In this document: one piece after another, positions 31,383 to 38,625 of the stretch
Layout of the letters: the number at the start of each line of letters is the position of its first letter
How positions within the stretch are numbered: position 1 is the first letter of the stretch
DNA from: Actinomycetota bacterium
GTDB taxonomy: Bacteria; Actinomycetota; Acidimicrobiia; Acidimicrobiales; Ilumatobacteraceae
Assembly: GCA_017853685.1 (NCBI GenBank)
Contig: JAFMJD010000002.1
Location: 1 to 46,714 of the forward strand
Length of the DNA: 46,714 nucleotides
Direction: 5' to 3'
The notes under the pieces: model-generated
What the model was told of the DNA's origin: nothing
Seen by the model: the letters and a program-made list of their open reading frames with translations, nothing else
Databases searched by the model: none
Program-made: the position numbers and the translations under genes

Positions 31383-32183
31383 ATGAGCGATTGGATCCTC
31401 CGCGAAACACGCGGTGCAGCGGCCATCATCACCCTCAACCGTCCCGGCGCACTCAACGCCTTCCCACTCCCGATGGTGCGAGACCTTCGTGCAGCGGTAA
31501 TCGATGCGGTACGTGACCCCGGCGTGGTGGGCATCATCATCACGGGCGCGGGCCGCGGCTTTTGCGCAGGACTCGACATGACCAGCCTCACCGAGGTTTC
31601 CGCAACCGGTTCGGCGGCGCGAGAACCCGACGACGGTCCCGATCTCGCAGGTCTCTTCAGCTTTCTCGTCGAACAGCCCAAGCCCGTGATCGCAGCGGTG
31701 AACGGTGTGGCGGCCGGTGGTGGATTCGTGCTGGCCACGAAGTGCGATCTGCGCTTTGCATCCACCGATGCATCATTCGTCACGGTGTTCTCCAAACGCG
31801 GGCTGATCGCCGAGCACGGCATGACCTGGGTACTACCCAAACTCATCGGCATCGGCGCGGCACTCGATCTGCTGTGGTCGTCACGCAAGGTGGACGCCCA
31901 CGAGGCACTGCATCTGGGTCTCGTGCAGCGCGTGACCCACCCCGACGAACTCCTCGATGAGGCGGTCGCCTACGTGGAGCTTCTCGCCTCCACGGTGTCG
32001 CCTGCGTCGATGGCCGACACCAAACGCTTGGTGTACGAGGGCGCCGGCCAGGAGATCCGCCAGGCCTTCGCAGCAGCCGACGACGCCACGTGGTCCGCTA
32101 TGGACCGACCTGACCCCGCCGAGGGTGCCGCATCGTACGTGGAGCGGCGCGCGCCCCGATTCCCGCGGATCGGGGCGTCGTGA
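31383..32183 (+). CDS. Enoyl-CoA hydratase/isomerase (crotonase family), first copy
   Basis: Protein of 266 residues. Crotonase motifs: ITLNRPGALNAF (about 17-28), IIITGAGRGFCAGLDM (oxyanion hole, about 54-69), KPVIAAVNGVAAGGGFVLATKCDLRFA (key residues AAVNGVAAGGGF) and FSKRGLIAEHGMTWVLPKLIG, where EHG keeps the second catalytic Glu. The family adds water to 2-enoyl-CoA or isomerises double bonds. The stop overlaps the start of a second hydratase (TGATG), so both are co-translated. Together with the acyl-CoA dehydrogenase they form a partial beta-oxidation unit without thiolase or 3-hydroxyacyl-CoA dehydrogenase in the window. Confidence 0.92.
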   Translation: MSDWILRETRGAAAIITLNRPGALNAFPLPMVRDLRAAVIDAVRDPGVVGIIITGAGRGFCAGLDMTSLTEVSATGSAAREPDDGPDLAGLFSFLVEQPKPVIAAVNGVAAGGGFVLATKCDLRFASTDASFVTVFSKRGLIAEHGMTWVLPKLIGIGAALDLLWSSRKVDAHEALHLGLVQRVTHPDELLDEAVAYVELLASTVSPASMADTKRLVYEGAGQEIRQAFAAADDATWSAMDRPDPAEGAASYVERRAPRFPRIGAS

Positions 32184-32962
32184 TGCACCGCGAACTCAGC
32201 ACGATCTCGTGGGAGGTGCACGGCGCCGTGGGAACGCTCTGGCTCGACCGGCCCGAGCACCTCAACGGCATGACCAACACCATGGCGCGCGAGTGCTACG
32301 AGACGCTCAGCCGCATCGCCGACGATCCCTCCGTCGCGGTGGTGATCCTCACCGGCCGAGGTCGAGCGTTCTGCCCTGGCGCCGACCTGAAGCACTACTC
32401 GGCACAGGGCGTCGACGAACCCCTCCGACCGGAGTACTTCCATGTTCCGGTGTTGCTGCACGAGATGCCCCAGGTGACCATCGCAGCCATCAACGGTGCG
32501 TGCGCGGGAGCAGGGCTCGGCTACGCACTCGGCTGCGACCTGCGCTACGCAGCGCGCGGCGCACGCCTCAACACTGCGTTCCTCGATGTGGCGGTGGCAG
32601 GCGACATGGGTGTTCCTTGGACGCTGCCGCGCATCGTCGGCGCCGGTCGCGCACGCGAACTCTCGCTGCTTCCCCGCAAGCTCGAGGCCGACGAGGCCGC
32701 TTCGATCGGCATGGTGAACGATGTGTTCGAGCCCGAGGCCCTGCTTCCCGAGACCATGCGGCGCGCCGAGCGCATTGCGGCGACATCGCCCACTGCACGA
32801 CGAACCATGAAGGCGCACTACGTGGCAGCCGAGCGAATTGGCTTCGCCGAATTCGTCGACATCGAGACCGCCGCCCACATGCGCATCAGCGCATCGGCCG
32901 ATACCCGCGAAGCCTTTCGGGCCTTTGTCGAGAAGCGACCACCGCGCTTCAGCGGCGACTAG
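32183..32962 (+). CDS. Enoyl-CoA hydratase/isomerase (crotonase family), second copy
   Basis: Protein of 259 residues; ATG 32183 overlaps the previous stop by one base. Motifs: LWLDRPEHLNGMTN (about 17-30), VILTGRGRAFCPGADLKHYS (oxyanion hole), AAINGACAGAGLGYALGCDLRYA and LDVAVAGDMGVPWTLPRIVG. The position of the second catalytic Glu is Asp here (AGDMG), as in several isomerase-type members, so it may not be a plain hydratase. It shares about the family-level pattern, not close identity, with the copy just upstream, so the two probably act on different substrates. It ends on a CTAG that also ends the convergent TetR gene. Confidence 0.9.
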   Translation: MHRELSTISWEVHGAVGTLWLDRPEHLNGMTNTMARECYETLSRIADDPSVAVVILTGRGRAFCPGADLKHYSAQGVDEPLRPEYFHVPVLLHEMPQVTIAAINGACAGAGLGYALGCDLRYAARGARLNTAFLDVAVAGDMGVPWTLPRIVGAGRARELSLLPRKLEADEAASIGMVNDVFEPEALLPETMRRAERIAATSPTARRTMKAHYVAAERIGFAEFVDIETAAHMRISASADTREAFRAFVEKRPPRFSGD

Positions 32963-34350
32963 GCACCGTTGCCGGGTTGCTGGGCACCGGCCATCATGAC
33001 CGCCCACACATAATCGGCGCACCAACGGGCGTGCTGCTCCACCGAACGACCTGCGGGCAGCGACTCGCCGGCGCTGACGTGCAGCAACTGGTTGCGCAGA
33101 CTGCGGGCGAACAGATGGTTGTGGTCGGTGGTGACTGCGCTGTTTCGAATGGTTGGTGCGCGGAACGAACCAGAAGAGGTTGCATCGTCGAGCAAGCGGT
33201 CGAGCAGCGTAGCCAGAGGTTCGCGGCGACTGTCACCCGTTCCGGGATGCTCGTGGGCGATCTCGCTCATGAGCAGTGCGCGGGTGAGCGCGGGGTGCTC
33301 GATCGCCCGGGCGGCGATCTGGGTCATCACGCGATAGAGCACGGCGGCGGAGTCCGGAGCCGTTTGTGAGCGACGCTCCCGCTCGGCAGCCTCTTCGAAC
33401 TCGGGCAACCATTCGTGCCACGCAGCATGCACCACTCCCACCACCCCGCCGAACAGCGAGCGGATGGTCTGGTCAGTGCATCCGGCCGCAACAGCGAGTT
33501 CGGTGATGGTGGGCATGCTGGTGCGCGAGCCATGGAACAGCCGAGCGAGCGCCTCGATGATGGACGCCCGTGTGGGCGGCTGACCGAGCGACCCGGGGTC
33601 CACCGACCGAGCAACGACCTCATGGGACTCGTGCGACGGCACGACGAGTGCCGTTACGAGTGCACCCACTGCCACACCGAAATACGCACTGTCGATGTCG
33701 TCATCGCCCATCCGCCGCATGGCGAGGCCATCGGCCAACGCCAGCACGAGCACCACCAGATCGCGTTCGGTGAGCGGCGACCGCACCCCGTACCCGCGCG
33801 ATGCCAGCACCGAGCGGGCCATCTCGGTGTAGCTCGCCGTGATCGAGTCGTAGTAGTCAGCCAATGAGGTCGCCACGGCCTCCGACGAAGGCGCCAGCGC
33901 GGCCGAGAGCAGTTCCACCAAGAACGGCGCCTCGTCGGCGAAATCGAACCGTGACGTGGAGATCTGGTGGATCGCCGAGGATGCCGAGTCGATGTCCACC
34001 TCGGGCCGCAGCGCCTCGGCTACTGCACCGGCCGATGCGGCAGCATCGGCGGCACCCGCTCGCAGCACGCGACCCAATGCCTCCTCGAGCGCAGCCCGAC
34101 GAGCCTCGTTGTTGTGGGTGACGCTGGAGGGAAAGCCGTCGGTGCGGTAGTAACTCGCACGGCTCTTGCCGGCACGAGCCGCCACATCTTCGGGTTTGAG
34201 TGCATCAGCCACGACGTCGGCGCCACGCTCGACCAGCAGGCACACGATGGCCCCAAAGAGTCGATCTGCGCCGGACCGATTGCGGTTCTGGGGATCGGGC
34301 AGGCCGAGGAGGCGGCGAGACTGCATGGGTTGCGCCACCGGGTCACTCAT
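32959..34350 (-). CDS. Tandem TetR-type regulator, second in window
   Basis: Protein of 463 residues with two TetR-like units. The first helix-turn-helix is at about 28-75 (PEDVAARAGKSRASYYRTDG) and the second at about 262-310 (MPTITELAVAAGCTDQTIRS, then LFGG). Each is followed by a helical domain. The first unit is more divergent from the consensus than the second. I chose ATG 34348-34350 because TACCGT lies 8 bases upstream; ATGs at 34326, 34380 and 34410 are alternatives. Its stop TAG shares CTAG (32959-32962) with the convergent hydratase gene. A dyad at 34415-34433 lies upstream, after the SDR gene, and suggests self-control. It probably regulates the neighbouring acyl-CoA or AhpD/SDR genes. 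Confidence 0.8.
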   Translation of the reverse strand: MSDPVAQPMQSRRLLGLPDPQNRNRSGADRLFGAIVCLLVERGADVVADALKPEDVAARAGKSRASYYRTDGFPSSVTHNNEARRAALEEALGRVLRAGAADAAASAGAVAEALRPEVDIDSASSAIHQISTSRFDFADEAPFLVELLSAALAPSSEAVATSLADYYDSITASYTEMARSVLASRGYGVRSPLTERDLVVLVLALADGLAMRRMGDDDIDSAYFGVAVGALVTALVVPSHESHEVVARSVDPGSLGQPPTRASIIEALARLFHGSRTSMPTITELAVAAGCTDQTIRSLFGGVVGVVHAAWHEWLPEFEEAAERERRSQTAPDSAAVLYRVMTQIAARAIEHPALTRALLMSEIAHEHPGTGDSRREPLATLLDRLLDDATSSGSFRAPTIRNSAVTTDHNHLFARSLRNQLLHVSAGESLPAGRSVEQHARWCADYVWAVMMAGAQQPGNGA

Positions 34351-34358
34351 TGTTTCCG

Positions 34359-34364
34359 ACGGTA
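34359..34364 (-). promoter_or_regulatory. -10 box TACCGT, leaderless-type
   Basis: On the minus strand TACCGT is followed by CGGAAACA (8 bases) and the ATG at 34350. Confidence 0.4.
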
Positions 34365-34414
34365 CTCCACGGGTCGCCATAGATTCACTAATGACGACCT
34401 TCCCGCTCATCTAT

Positions 34415-34433
34415 TGTCCCGAATAGTGGGACA
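34415..34433. promoter_or_regulatory. Inverted repeat TGTCCC-N7-GGGACA (operator candidate)
   Basis: Perfect 6-base arms around GAATAGT, overlapped by a second dyad CTATT-N6-AATAG (34411-34426). It lies in the gap between the SDR gene and the tandem TetR gene, upstream of the TetR start. It fits an operator for that regulator. Confidence 0.45.
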
Positions 34434-34472
34434 CTCGGCGGTGCGACCTGCAGAACTGGCGACCGGCACGCG

Positions 34473-35294
34473 TCATGACCGCTCGGCGAGGAAAGGACGC
34501 AGGTCCGGGTACGCCGTCTGTTCCCAACCCCCGTCGACGAACAGGTTCACCCCCGTGATGTATGCCGCATCGCTGCTCGCCAGGAAGAGTGCCGCCGCTG
34601 CGATATCGCTCGGTTGTGCCGCACGCCGCATCGGAATCCGTTCGAGATAGGCCTGACGGATCGATTCCTGATCCGTCAATGGCGCCACCAGTGGCGTGTC
34701 GGTAAGGCCCGGCGACACCGTGGCCACACGGATCCCCTCATCGGCCAGTTCGATCGCGGCGGTTTGGCCGAGGCTCACAACGCCCGCCTTCGAGGCGCTG
34801 TAGGCGCCACCGAAAAACATCGGCACCCGCGAATTCAGCGAAGCGATATTGACGATGACCCCGCCGCGGCCACCTCGGCTTCGCGCCATGCGTTGGGCCG
34901 CATGCTTGATGCCGAAGAACACACCCTTCAGACACAGGTCCACGGTGAAGTCCCAGTCCGACGCCGACAGATCGATGAGCGGCGCACCCCGCGTGCCGCC
35001 CGCCACATTGAACATGAGGTCGAGGTGCGTGTCAGCCGAATTCACGAGCGATTGCACATCGTCTTCGTTGGTCACATCGCAGGCCCGGGTGAGGAGCAGT
35101 TCGGGGGCACGACCCTCACGGACGAGTTCATCGCGCAGACTGCGCAGTCCTACCTCGTTGAGGTCGCCGGCGATCACCGTTGCGCCCTCTGCCACCAGTC
35201 GATGAGCGATGGCCCGACCGATGCCGGATGCCGCACCCGTGACGGCCGCGGTGCGACCCGCGAACCGAGCGGTGCCCGTTGTGTCTGTGCTCAT
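34473..35294 (-). CDS. Short-chain dehydrogenase/reductase (SDR)
   Basis: Protein of 273 residues, classical SDR. The Rossmann motif TGAASGIGRAIA (about 19-30) and the D of GDLNEVG suggest NAD preference; then NVAGG, IVNIASLNSR (Ser) and YSASKAGV (catalytic Tyr and Lys), and SPGLTDTPLV. It oxidises or reduces a hydroxyl/keto group; the substrate is unknown. The ATG overlaps the stop of the AhpD-like gene (ATGA), so the two are co-translated and may act in sequence or share control with the tandem TetR downstream. Confidence 0.92.
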   Translation of the reverse strand: MSTDTTGTARFAGRTAAVTGAASGIGRAIAHRLVAEGATVIAGDLNEVGLRSLRDELVREGRAPELLLTRACDVTNEDDVQSLVNSADTHLDLMFNVAGGTRGAPLIDLSASDWDFTVDLCLKGVFFGIKHAAQRMARSRGGRGGVIVNIASLNSRVPMFFGGAYSASKAGVVSLGQTAAIELADEGIRVATVSPGLTDTPLVAPLTDQESIRQAYLERIPMRRAAQPSDIAAAALFLASSDAAYITGVNLFVDGGWEQTAYPDLRPFLAERS

Positions 35295-35929
35295 TCGTCC
35301 ACCATCCGCATCACGTCGAGGCCGGCAAATCGGCCGTTTGCATCGGGGTGTTCCACCACGGGGTCGTCCACGTCGTCGTACTCGAGGCGCAGGGCTCGGC
35401 TCATCGTGGCGTGCATGGCGTAGGTCGCCGTCACGTAGGTGAACTCCAGAATCGCTTCGTCAGAGAGGTGGCGCTGCAGTTCGGCGAACAATGCATCGGG
35501 TACTCGGCCGTGCTGCAGGGTGAGACAGTCGGTGTAGGCCAGCAACACGCGCTCGACTGGCTCCCAGCAATCGTGCACGGACCACGACGGGATGGCCGCC
35601 ACCTGCTCATCGCTGAACCCGACATCGCGACACGCCTTGCAGTGCTGGCTGAAGACGAACTGGCTCCCGACGTTCCAACCCGCTCGCACCTGACCGAGTT
35701 CTCGCAGCCGCGCCGGCAACTGCCGATTCGGCGACCGATAGAACTGGAAGCCGGCGGTGGTGTGGTCGAACGCATCGGGTACGAGTGCGAACACGGTCCA
35801 CCAGTTTCCGGGTGTGCCCGTGGCAGTTCCCGGCTGGGCGACTGGATCACGATCACCGAACAGTGATGCGTACACACGTTGGGCGAACGGGTGCGCATGC
35901 TCCCGGTCGACTTGTTGCAGTCTCGGCAT
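35291..35929 (-). CDS. Carboxymuconolactone decarboxylase/AhpD-like protein
   Basis: Protein of 212 residues. A helical CMD domain contains LRELGQVRAGWNVGSQFVFS (about 75-94) followed by QHCKACRDVGFSDEQVAAI, in which Cys and His lie near the CxxC/H position of AhpD-like proteins (HCKAC gives a CxxC pair). The later half has ERVLLAYTDCLTLQHGRV, as in double-length CMD members. Family roles are gamma-carboxymuconolactone decarboxylation or peroxide reduction; the CxxC pair favours a thiol role, not proven. The ATG at 35929 has TACCGT 6 bases upstream, so it is leaderless-type. It heads the SDR pair. Confidence 0.82.
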   Translation of the reverse strand: MPRLQQVDREHAHPFAQRVYASLFGDRDPVAQPGTATGTPGNWWTVFALVPDAFDHTTAGFQFYRSPNRQLPARLRELGQVRAGWNVGSQFVFSQHCKACRDVGFSDEQVAAIPSWSVHDCWEPVERVLLAYTDCLTLQHGRVPDALFAELQRHLSDEAILEFTYVTATYAMHATMSRALRLEYDDVDDPVVEHPDANGRFAGLDVMRMVDE

Positions 35930-35935
35930 GTGCGA

Positions 35936-35941
35936 ACGGTA
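35936..35941 (-). promoter_or_regulatory. -10 box TACCGT, leaderless-type
   Basis: On the minus strand TACCGT is followed by TCGCAC and the ATG at 35929. Confidence 0.5.
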
Positions 35942-35978
35942 CTGCGCACCGCCGCATGGCGCCCGCGGACCCCTCGCT

Positions 35979-36006
35979 GCGATCAGCTCGCAGCGATCAC
36001 CTCGCA
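35979..36006. repeat. Two 14-base tandem dyads
   Basis: GCGATCAGCTCGCA (35979-35992) and GCGATCACCTCGCA (35993-36006) are adjacent direct repeats with one mismatch. Each contains GCGA-N5-TCGC, a dyad. They lie upstream of the AhpD-like gene promoter and just after the DUF3237 stop. They may be paired protein sites or a transcript end. Confidence 0.55.
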
Positions 36007-36010
36007 GTGC

Positions 36011-36412
36011 TCAGCGGAGTTCGTACATCTCGTACACGAGGGTGCTGGGCGGCGTGAAGGTTCCCTTGGCAACCGCCTGCACGCTGTTGAGCCACGCATA
36101 CCGCTCGTCGCCGGTGTGGAACAGCGGTGTGGAGTACGCGATTCCCGTGGCGAACTGGAGTCGCCCCTTGTAGGACACGTACACGATGGCGCCATCGTGG
36201 GTCTCCATGGTGAGTCGGACATCGAGTTCGCCGTACCCGCCGGCCCCGACCGTGAGCCAGTCGGCTGCAGCCTTGCCCTTGAGGCGACCCGATAGCCGTT
36301 CGCCCTCGAACACCATGTCGTCCACCTCGCCCACCATCATCGACGGCGAGACCTGGATGGGGGCTGCGAGGGTGACGGTTGCCGAGCAGAGCGGTACGAG
36401 TTCGAGCGACAT
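36011..36412 (-). CDS. DUF3237 family protein
   Basis: Protein of 133 residues with the DUF3237 beta-barrel pattern: LVPLCSATVTLAAP (about 5-18), EGERLSGRLKGKAAADWLTVG, ELDVRLTMETHDGAIVYVSYKGR (key residues METHDGA) and YAWLNSVQAVAKGTF (the LN position typical near the end). The biochemical role of the family is not established; members sit near aromatic and lipid catabolism genes. I chose ATG 36410-36412 because TACCTT ends 7 bases upstream; a longer start at 36430 would put that box inside the gene. It stands alone between YqhA and the AhpD/SDR pair. Confidence 0.85.
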   Translation of the reverse strand: MSLELVPLCSATVTLAAPIQVSPSMMVGEVDDMVFEGERLSGRLKGKAAADWLTVGAGGYGELDVRLTMETHDGAIVYVSYKGRLQFATGIAYSTPLFHTGDERYAWLNSVQAVAKGTFTPPSTLVYEMYELR

Positions 36413-36419
36413 GGCCCCA

Positions 36420-36425
36420 AAGGTA
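36420..36425 (-). promoter_or_regulatory. -10 box TACCTT, leaderless-type
   Basis: On the minus strand TACCTT is followed by TGGGGCC and the ATG at 36412. It decides the start. Confidence 0.45.
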
Positions 36426-36459
36426 TCCATGGCAGCCTCGCTGTCGGCACTATGACGCC

Positions 36460-36810
36460 GTGAAACGTCTCGTGGGGTACAGCCGGTTCATCGTGTTCAT
36501 CGCCGTGGTGCAGATGATCGTCGCGCTCGGTCTCTACGAGTTGTTCATCGGCAGGCTCGACCTGCCGGACTGGCTAATCATCGAGTCGCTCGACGACCTC
36601 AAGAAGAAAGTGGTCGACGTCCTCGTGGTGTTCGTTGCCGTCAAAGGGGTGGAGGAGTTGTTCTCCGGCCACTCATCAGCCGACGTACTGCGGACGGTGG
36701 GTGCAGTTGCGATCCTCATCGCTGCACTCACGTTCTTCAAGTGGAATGCGCCGTCGAAGTCGCTGCGTCGCCCGACTGGTGACCCCGACGCGATGGACTC
36801 CATCGAATAA
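36460..36810 (+). CDS. YqhA/UPF0114-family membrane protein
   Basis: Protein of 116 residues starting at GTG 36460. Two or three hydrophobic segments (FIVFIAVVQMIVALGLYELF, VVDVLVVFVAVKGVEELF and VLRTVGAVAILIAALTFF) with the amphipathic LDDLKKKV between them match the small YqhA/UPF0114 inner-membrane family, whose function is unknown. The tail is polar (KSLRRPTGDPDAMDSIE). The last 74 bases overlap the 3' end of the convergent nhaA gene. A CACTAT hexamer 6 bases before the start resembles a leaderless -10. The pair with an ion antiporter may be meaningful. Confidence 0.8.
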   Translation: MKRLVGYSRFIVFIAVVQMIVALGLYELFIGRLDLPDWLIIESLDDLKKKVVDVLVVFVAVKGVEELFSGHSSADVLRTVGAVAILIAALTFFKWNAPSKSLRRPTGDPDAMDSIE

Positions 36811-38038
36811 CCGCAACGCTCAACAATGCCGAGGCCACACTGGCCAACAGGATCGCAAGCTTCGCGTCGTTGCGCTGTTGCTCCGCTGTGAAGGCGAGTT
36901 CGCTGATGAACAGCGCCACGGTGAAGCCGATGCCAGCGGCATGACCGACCCCCAGCAGTGTTCTTCGTGAGGTGCCCTCCGGCAGTTCGCCCGCACCCAC
37001 TCGCGCGCCGACGAGTGTGAACAGCATGACGCCCAAGGGTTTTCCGACGACGAGACCGCAGAACACACCCCAGGCCACCACCGAGCCCAACGCATCACGC
37101 AGTGAGTCCGTGGACACCTCGAGACCGGCGTTGGCAAAGGCGAACAAAGGCACGATCACGAAACTGCTCCACGGATGGAGTACATGCTCGAGCCACTCCA
37201 ACACCGACACCGACCGATCCGGGGCGACGTGGGGTTCCGCAGCAAGTTGCTCCACATCGACCAGACCCCGCTCGGGCGCAACCATCGCCGGGGTCAGCAG
37301 GCCCATCACCACGCCCGCCATGGTGGGGTGCACGCCTGCCTCGTGGAGGCCGAACCACGCCAACAATCCGAGTGGAACGAAGGCGACCACACGGTGCACA
37401 CCCACAGTGCGCATGACCACCGTTGCCGCCACCGCTGCACAGGCGAGCAGGAACCACCCGAGCGTGAATCCCTTCGAGTAGAAGATCGCAATCACGACAA
37501 TGGCGCCGATGTCGTCCACCACGGCCAGGCCGAGCAGAAATGCACGCGCGCTGGGCGGCACGCGCCGCGCCATGAGCGACAGCAGGCCCACCGCCAGTGC
37601 GATGTCGGTGGCCATCGGCACGCCCCATCCTCGGGCCGCCTCGCCGCCAGCGATCGAGAGGTAGATCACCGCAGGCACTGCCATCCCACCGAGTGCAGCA
37701 AGCATCGGCATTACGAGGGTGCGGCGCGTCGCCAGATGACCCGAGGTGGCCTCGCGCTTGATCTCGAGGCCCACCACGAAGAAGAACAGCGTCATCAGGC
37801 CGTCGTTCACCCAATGATGCAGATCCATCCCGAACGAGTACCGCCCGAGACTCAGGTGCAGGTCGGTCGACCAGATGGCGTGGTACGCCGCCTTCCACGG
37901 GGTGTTCGCCCACACCAGTGCCGCCACGGTGGCAGCCACGAGCACGACTCCACCGGCGGACTCGGTACGCAGAAAGTCACGCAAGGGGGCGAGTGCCCGG
38001 AACCCACGGCGCGCTGTTACACGGGCATCAACCGCCAC
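36737..38038 (-). CDS. nhaA: Na+/H+ antiporter NhaA
   Basis: Protein of 433 residues starting at GTG, with GGGAG 8 bases upstream. Family marks: FLRTESAGGVVLVAATVAALVWANTPW (key residues ESAGG, WANTPW), FFFVVGLEIKREATSGHL, MATDIALAVG and AVVDDIGAI, which holds the two adjacent ion-binding aspartates, then GKPLGV and GIGFTVALFISELAF. It exchanges sodium for protons at the membrane for pH and salt balance. It is a complete copy; the C-terminal 25 residues are read from the strand opposite the yqhA end. The upstream gap (38039-38151) holds a TAGAGT box and a GTTCGC-N5-GCGAAC hairpin. Confidence 0.95.
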   Translation of the reverse strand: MAVDARVTARRGFRALAPLRDFLRTESAGGVVLVAATVAALVWANTPWKAAYHAIWSTDLHLSLGRYSFGMDLHHWVNDGLMTLFFFVVGLEIKREATSGHLATRRTLVMPMLAALGGMAVPAVIYLSIAGGEAARGWGVPMATDIALAVGLLSLMARRVPPSARAFLLGLAVVDDIGAIVVIAIFYSKGFTLGWFLLACAAVAATVVMRTVGVHRVVAFVPLGLLAWFGLHEAGVHPTMAGVVMGLLTPAMVAPERGLVDVEQLAAEPHVAPDRSVSVLEWLEHVLHPWSSFVIVPLFAFANAGLEVSTDSLRDALGSVVAWGVFCGLVVGKPLGVMLFTLVGARVGAGELPEGTSRRTLLGVGHAAGIGFTVALFISELAFTAEQQRNDAKLAILLASVASALLSVAVIRWSPSRRGHQSGDAATSTAHST

Positions 38039-38074
38039 GCATCATCTCCCGCCGACCAGACTTCCCGGCACACC

Positions 38075-38091
38075 GTTCGCTGCGGGCGAAC
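38075..38091 (-). promoter_or_regulatory. Hairpin in the nhaA leader region
   Basis: GTTCGC-TGCGG-GCGAAC is a perfect 6-pair stem between the putative promoter (38109-38114) and the nhaA start at 38038. It might be a leader structure or the upstream gene's terminator. Confidence 0.35.
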
Positions 38092-38108
38092 CCGCAATCC
38101 GGATCCCG

Positions 38109-38114
38109 ACTCTA
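38109..38114 (-). promoter_or_regulatory. -10-like box TAGAGT for nhaA
   Basis: TAGAGT on the minus strand lies 70 bases before the nhaA start and is identical to the -10 at 18200. No good -35 is seen. Confidence 0.3.
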
Positions 38115-38151
38115 GCGAGGCACCGCTGCAGTGAGCGGCACGAACGCGACG

Positions 38152-38532
38152 TCAGGCGACGCAGTTGGCGATCGGTGACACGGCGATGATCGATCCCGAG
38201 GATCGGATCGCCTTCACCCACGCCTTGGTCTGGGTGCCGGTGAATGCGTTGTCGAGTTTCACGTCGGGGCTCGTGGAGCCTGCGGTCACGGTGAACGAGG
38301 TGAAGGTGGAGGCGTTCACCACGGTGACCTGGTAGCGGGCGGGCTTGGTGGCGGACTTGCCCCATTGGTAGGTGAAGTCCACATCGCCGCCGCCACCGCT
38401 CAGCGAGCAGCTGACTCCCGAGAACGACGCTGCCGGACGAGTGGCCGCCCCAGCGGCGAGGGGTGCCGTGGTGGCTGCGGCTGCGCTCAACATGGCGATG
38501 CCAGAAACGGCGATGGCACGACGGATATTCAC
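38152..38532 (-). CDS. Small secreted protein of unknown function
   Basis: Protein of 126 residues starting at GTG (38530-38532) with AGGAGG 7 bases upstream. The signal peptide is MNIRRAIAVSGIAMLSAAAA with probable cleavage after AGA (about residue 29). The mature part is about 97 residues and beta-rich (FSGVSCSLSG, VDFTYQWGKSATKPARYQVT, FTVTAGSTSPDVKL), with two cysteines (VSCS and ANCV) likely joined by a disulphide. The alternation and the DVDFTYQW segment resemble a fibronectin- or Ig-like sheet. No known domain is recognised. It is similar in style, not visibly in sequence, to the secreted protein at 18213. Confidence 0.72.
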   Translation of the reverse strand: MNIRRAIAVSGIAMLSAAAATTAPLAAGAATRPAASFSGVSCSLSGGGGDVDFTYQWGKSATKPARYQVTVVNASTFTSFTVTAGSTSPDVKLDNAFTGTQTKAWVKAIRSSGSIIAVSPIANCVA

Positions 38533-38552
38533 CCTGATTCCTCCTGCTCGGT

Positions 38553-38571
38553 CAGCCGCTGACGTCGGCTG
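38553..38571 (-). promoter_or_regulatory. Leader hairpin before the secreted-protein gene
   Basis: CAGCCG-CTGACGT-CGGCTG is a perfect 6-pair stem between a TAGCGT -10-like box (complement of 38586-38591) and the AGGAGG ribosome site. Confidence 0.35.
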
Positions 38572-38604
38572 CCCGTGTGATACTCACGCTACCCGAAACA
38601 GCAC

Positions 38605-38618
38605 GGTACGTGCGTACC
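38605..38618 (-). terminator. Palindrome GGTACGTGCGTACC after the SDR gene
   Basis: A stem GGTAC-GCAC-GTACC (minus strand) starts 7 bases after the SDR stop and is followed by a T-containing stretch GTGCTGTTTCG. It lies inside a larger inverted repeat CTCACGCT (38583-38590)/AGCGTGAG (38628-38635). It is a possible terminator. Confidence 0.4.
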
Positions 38619-38625
38619 TTCCCAC

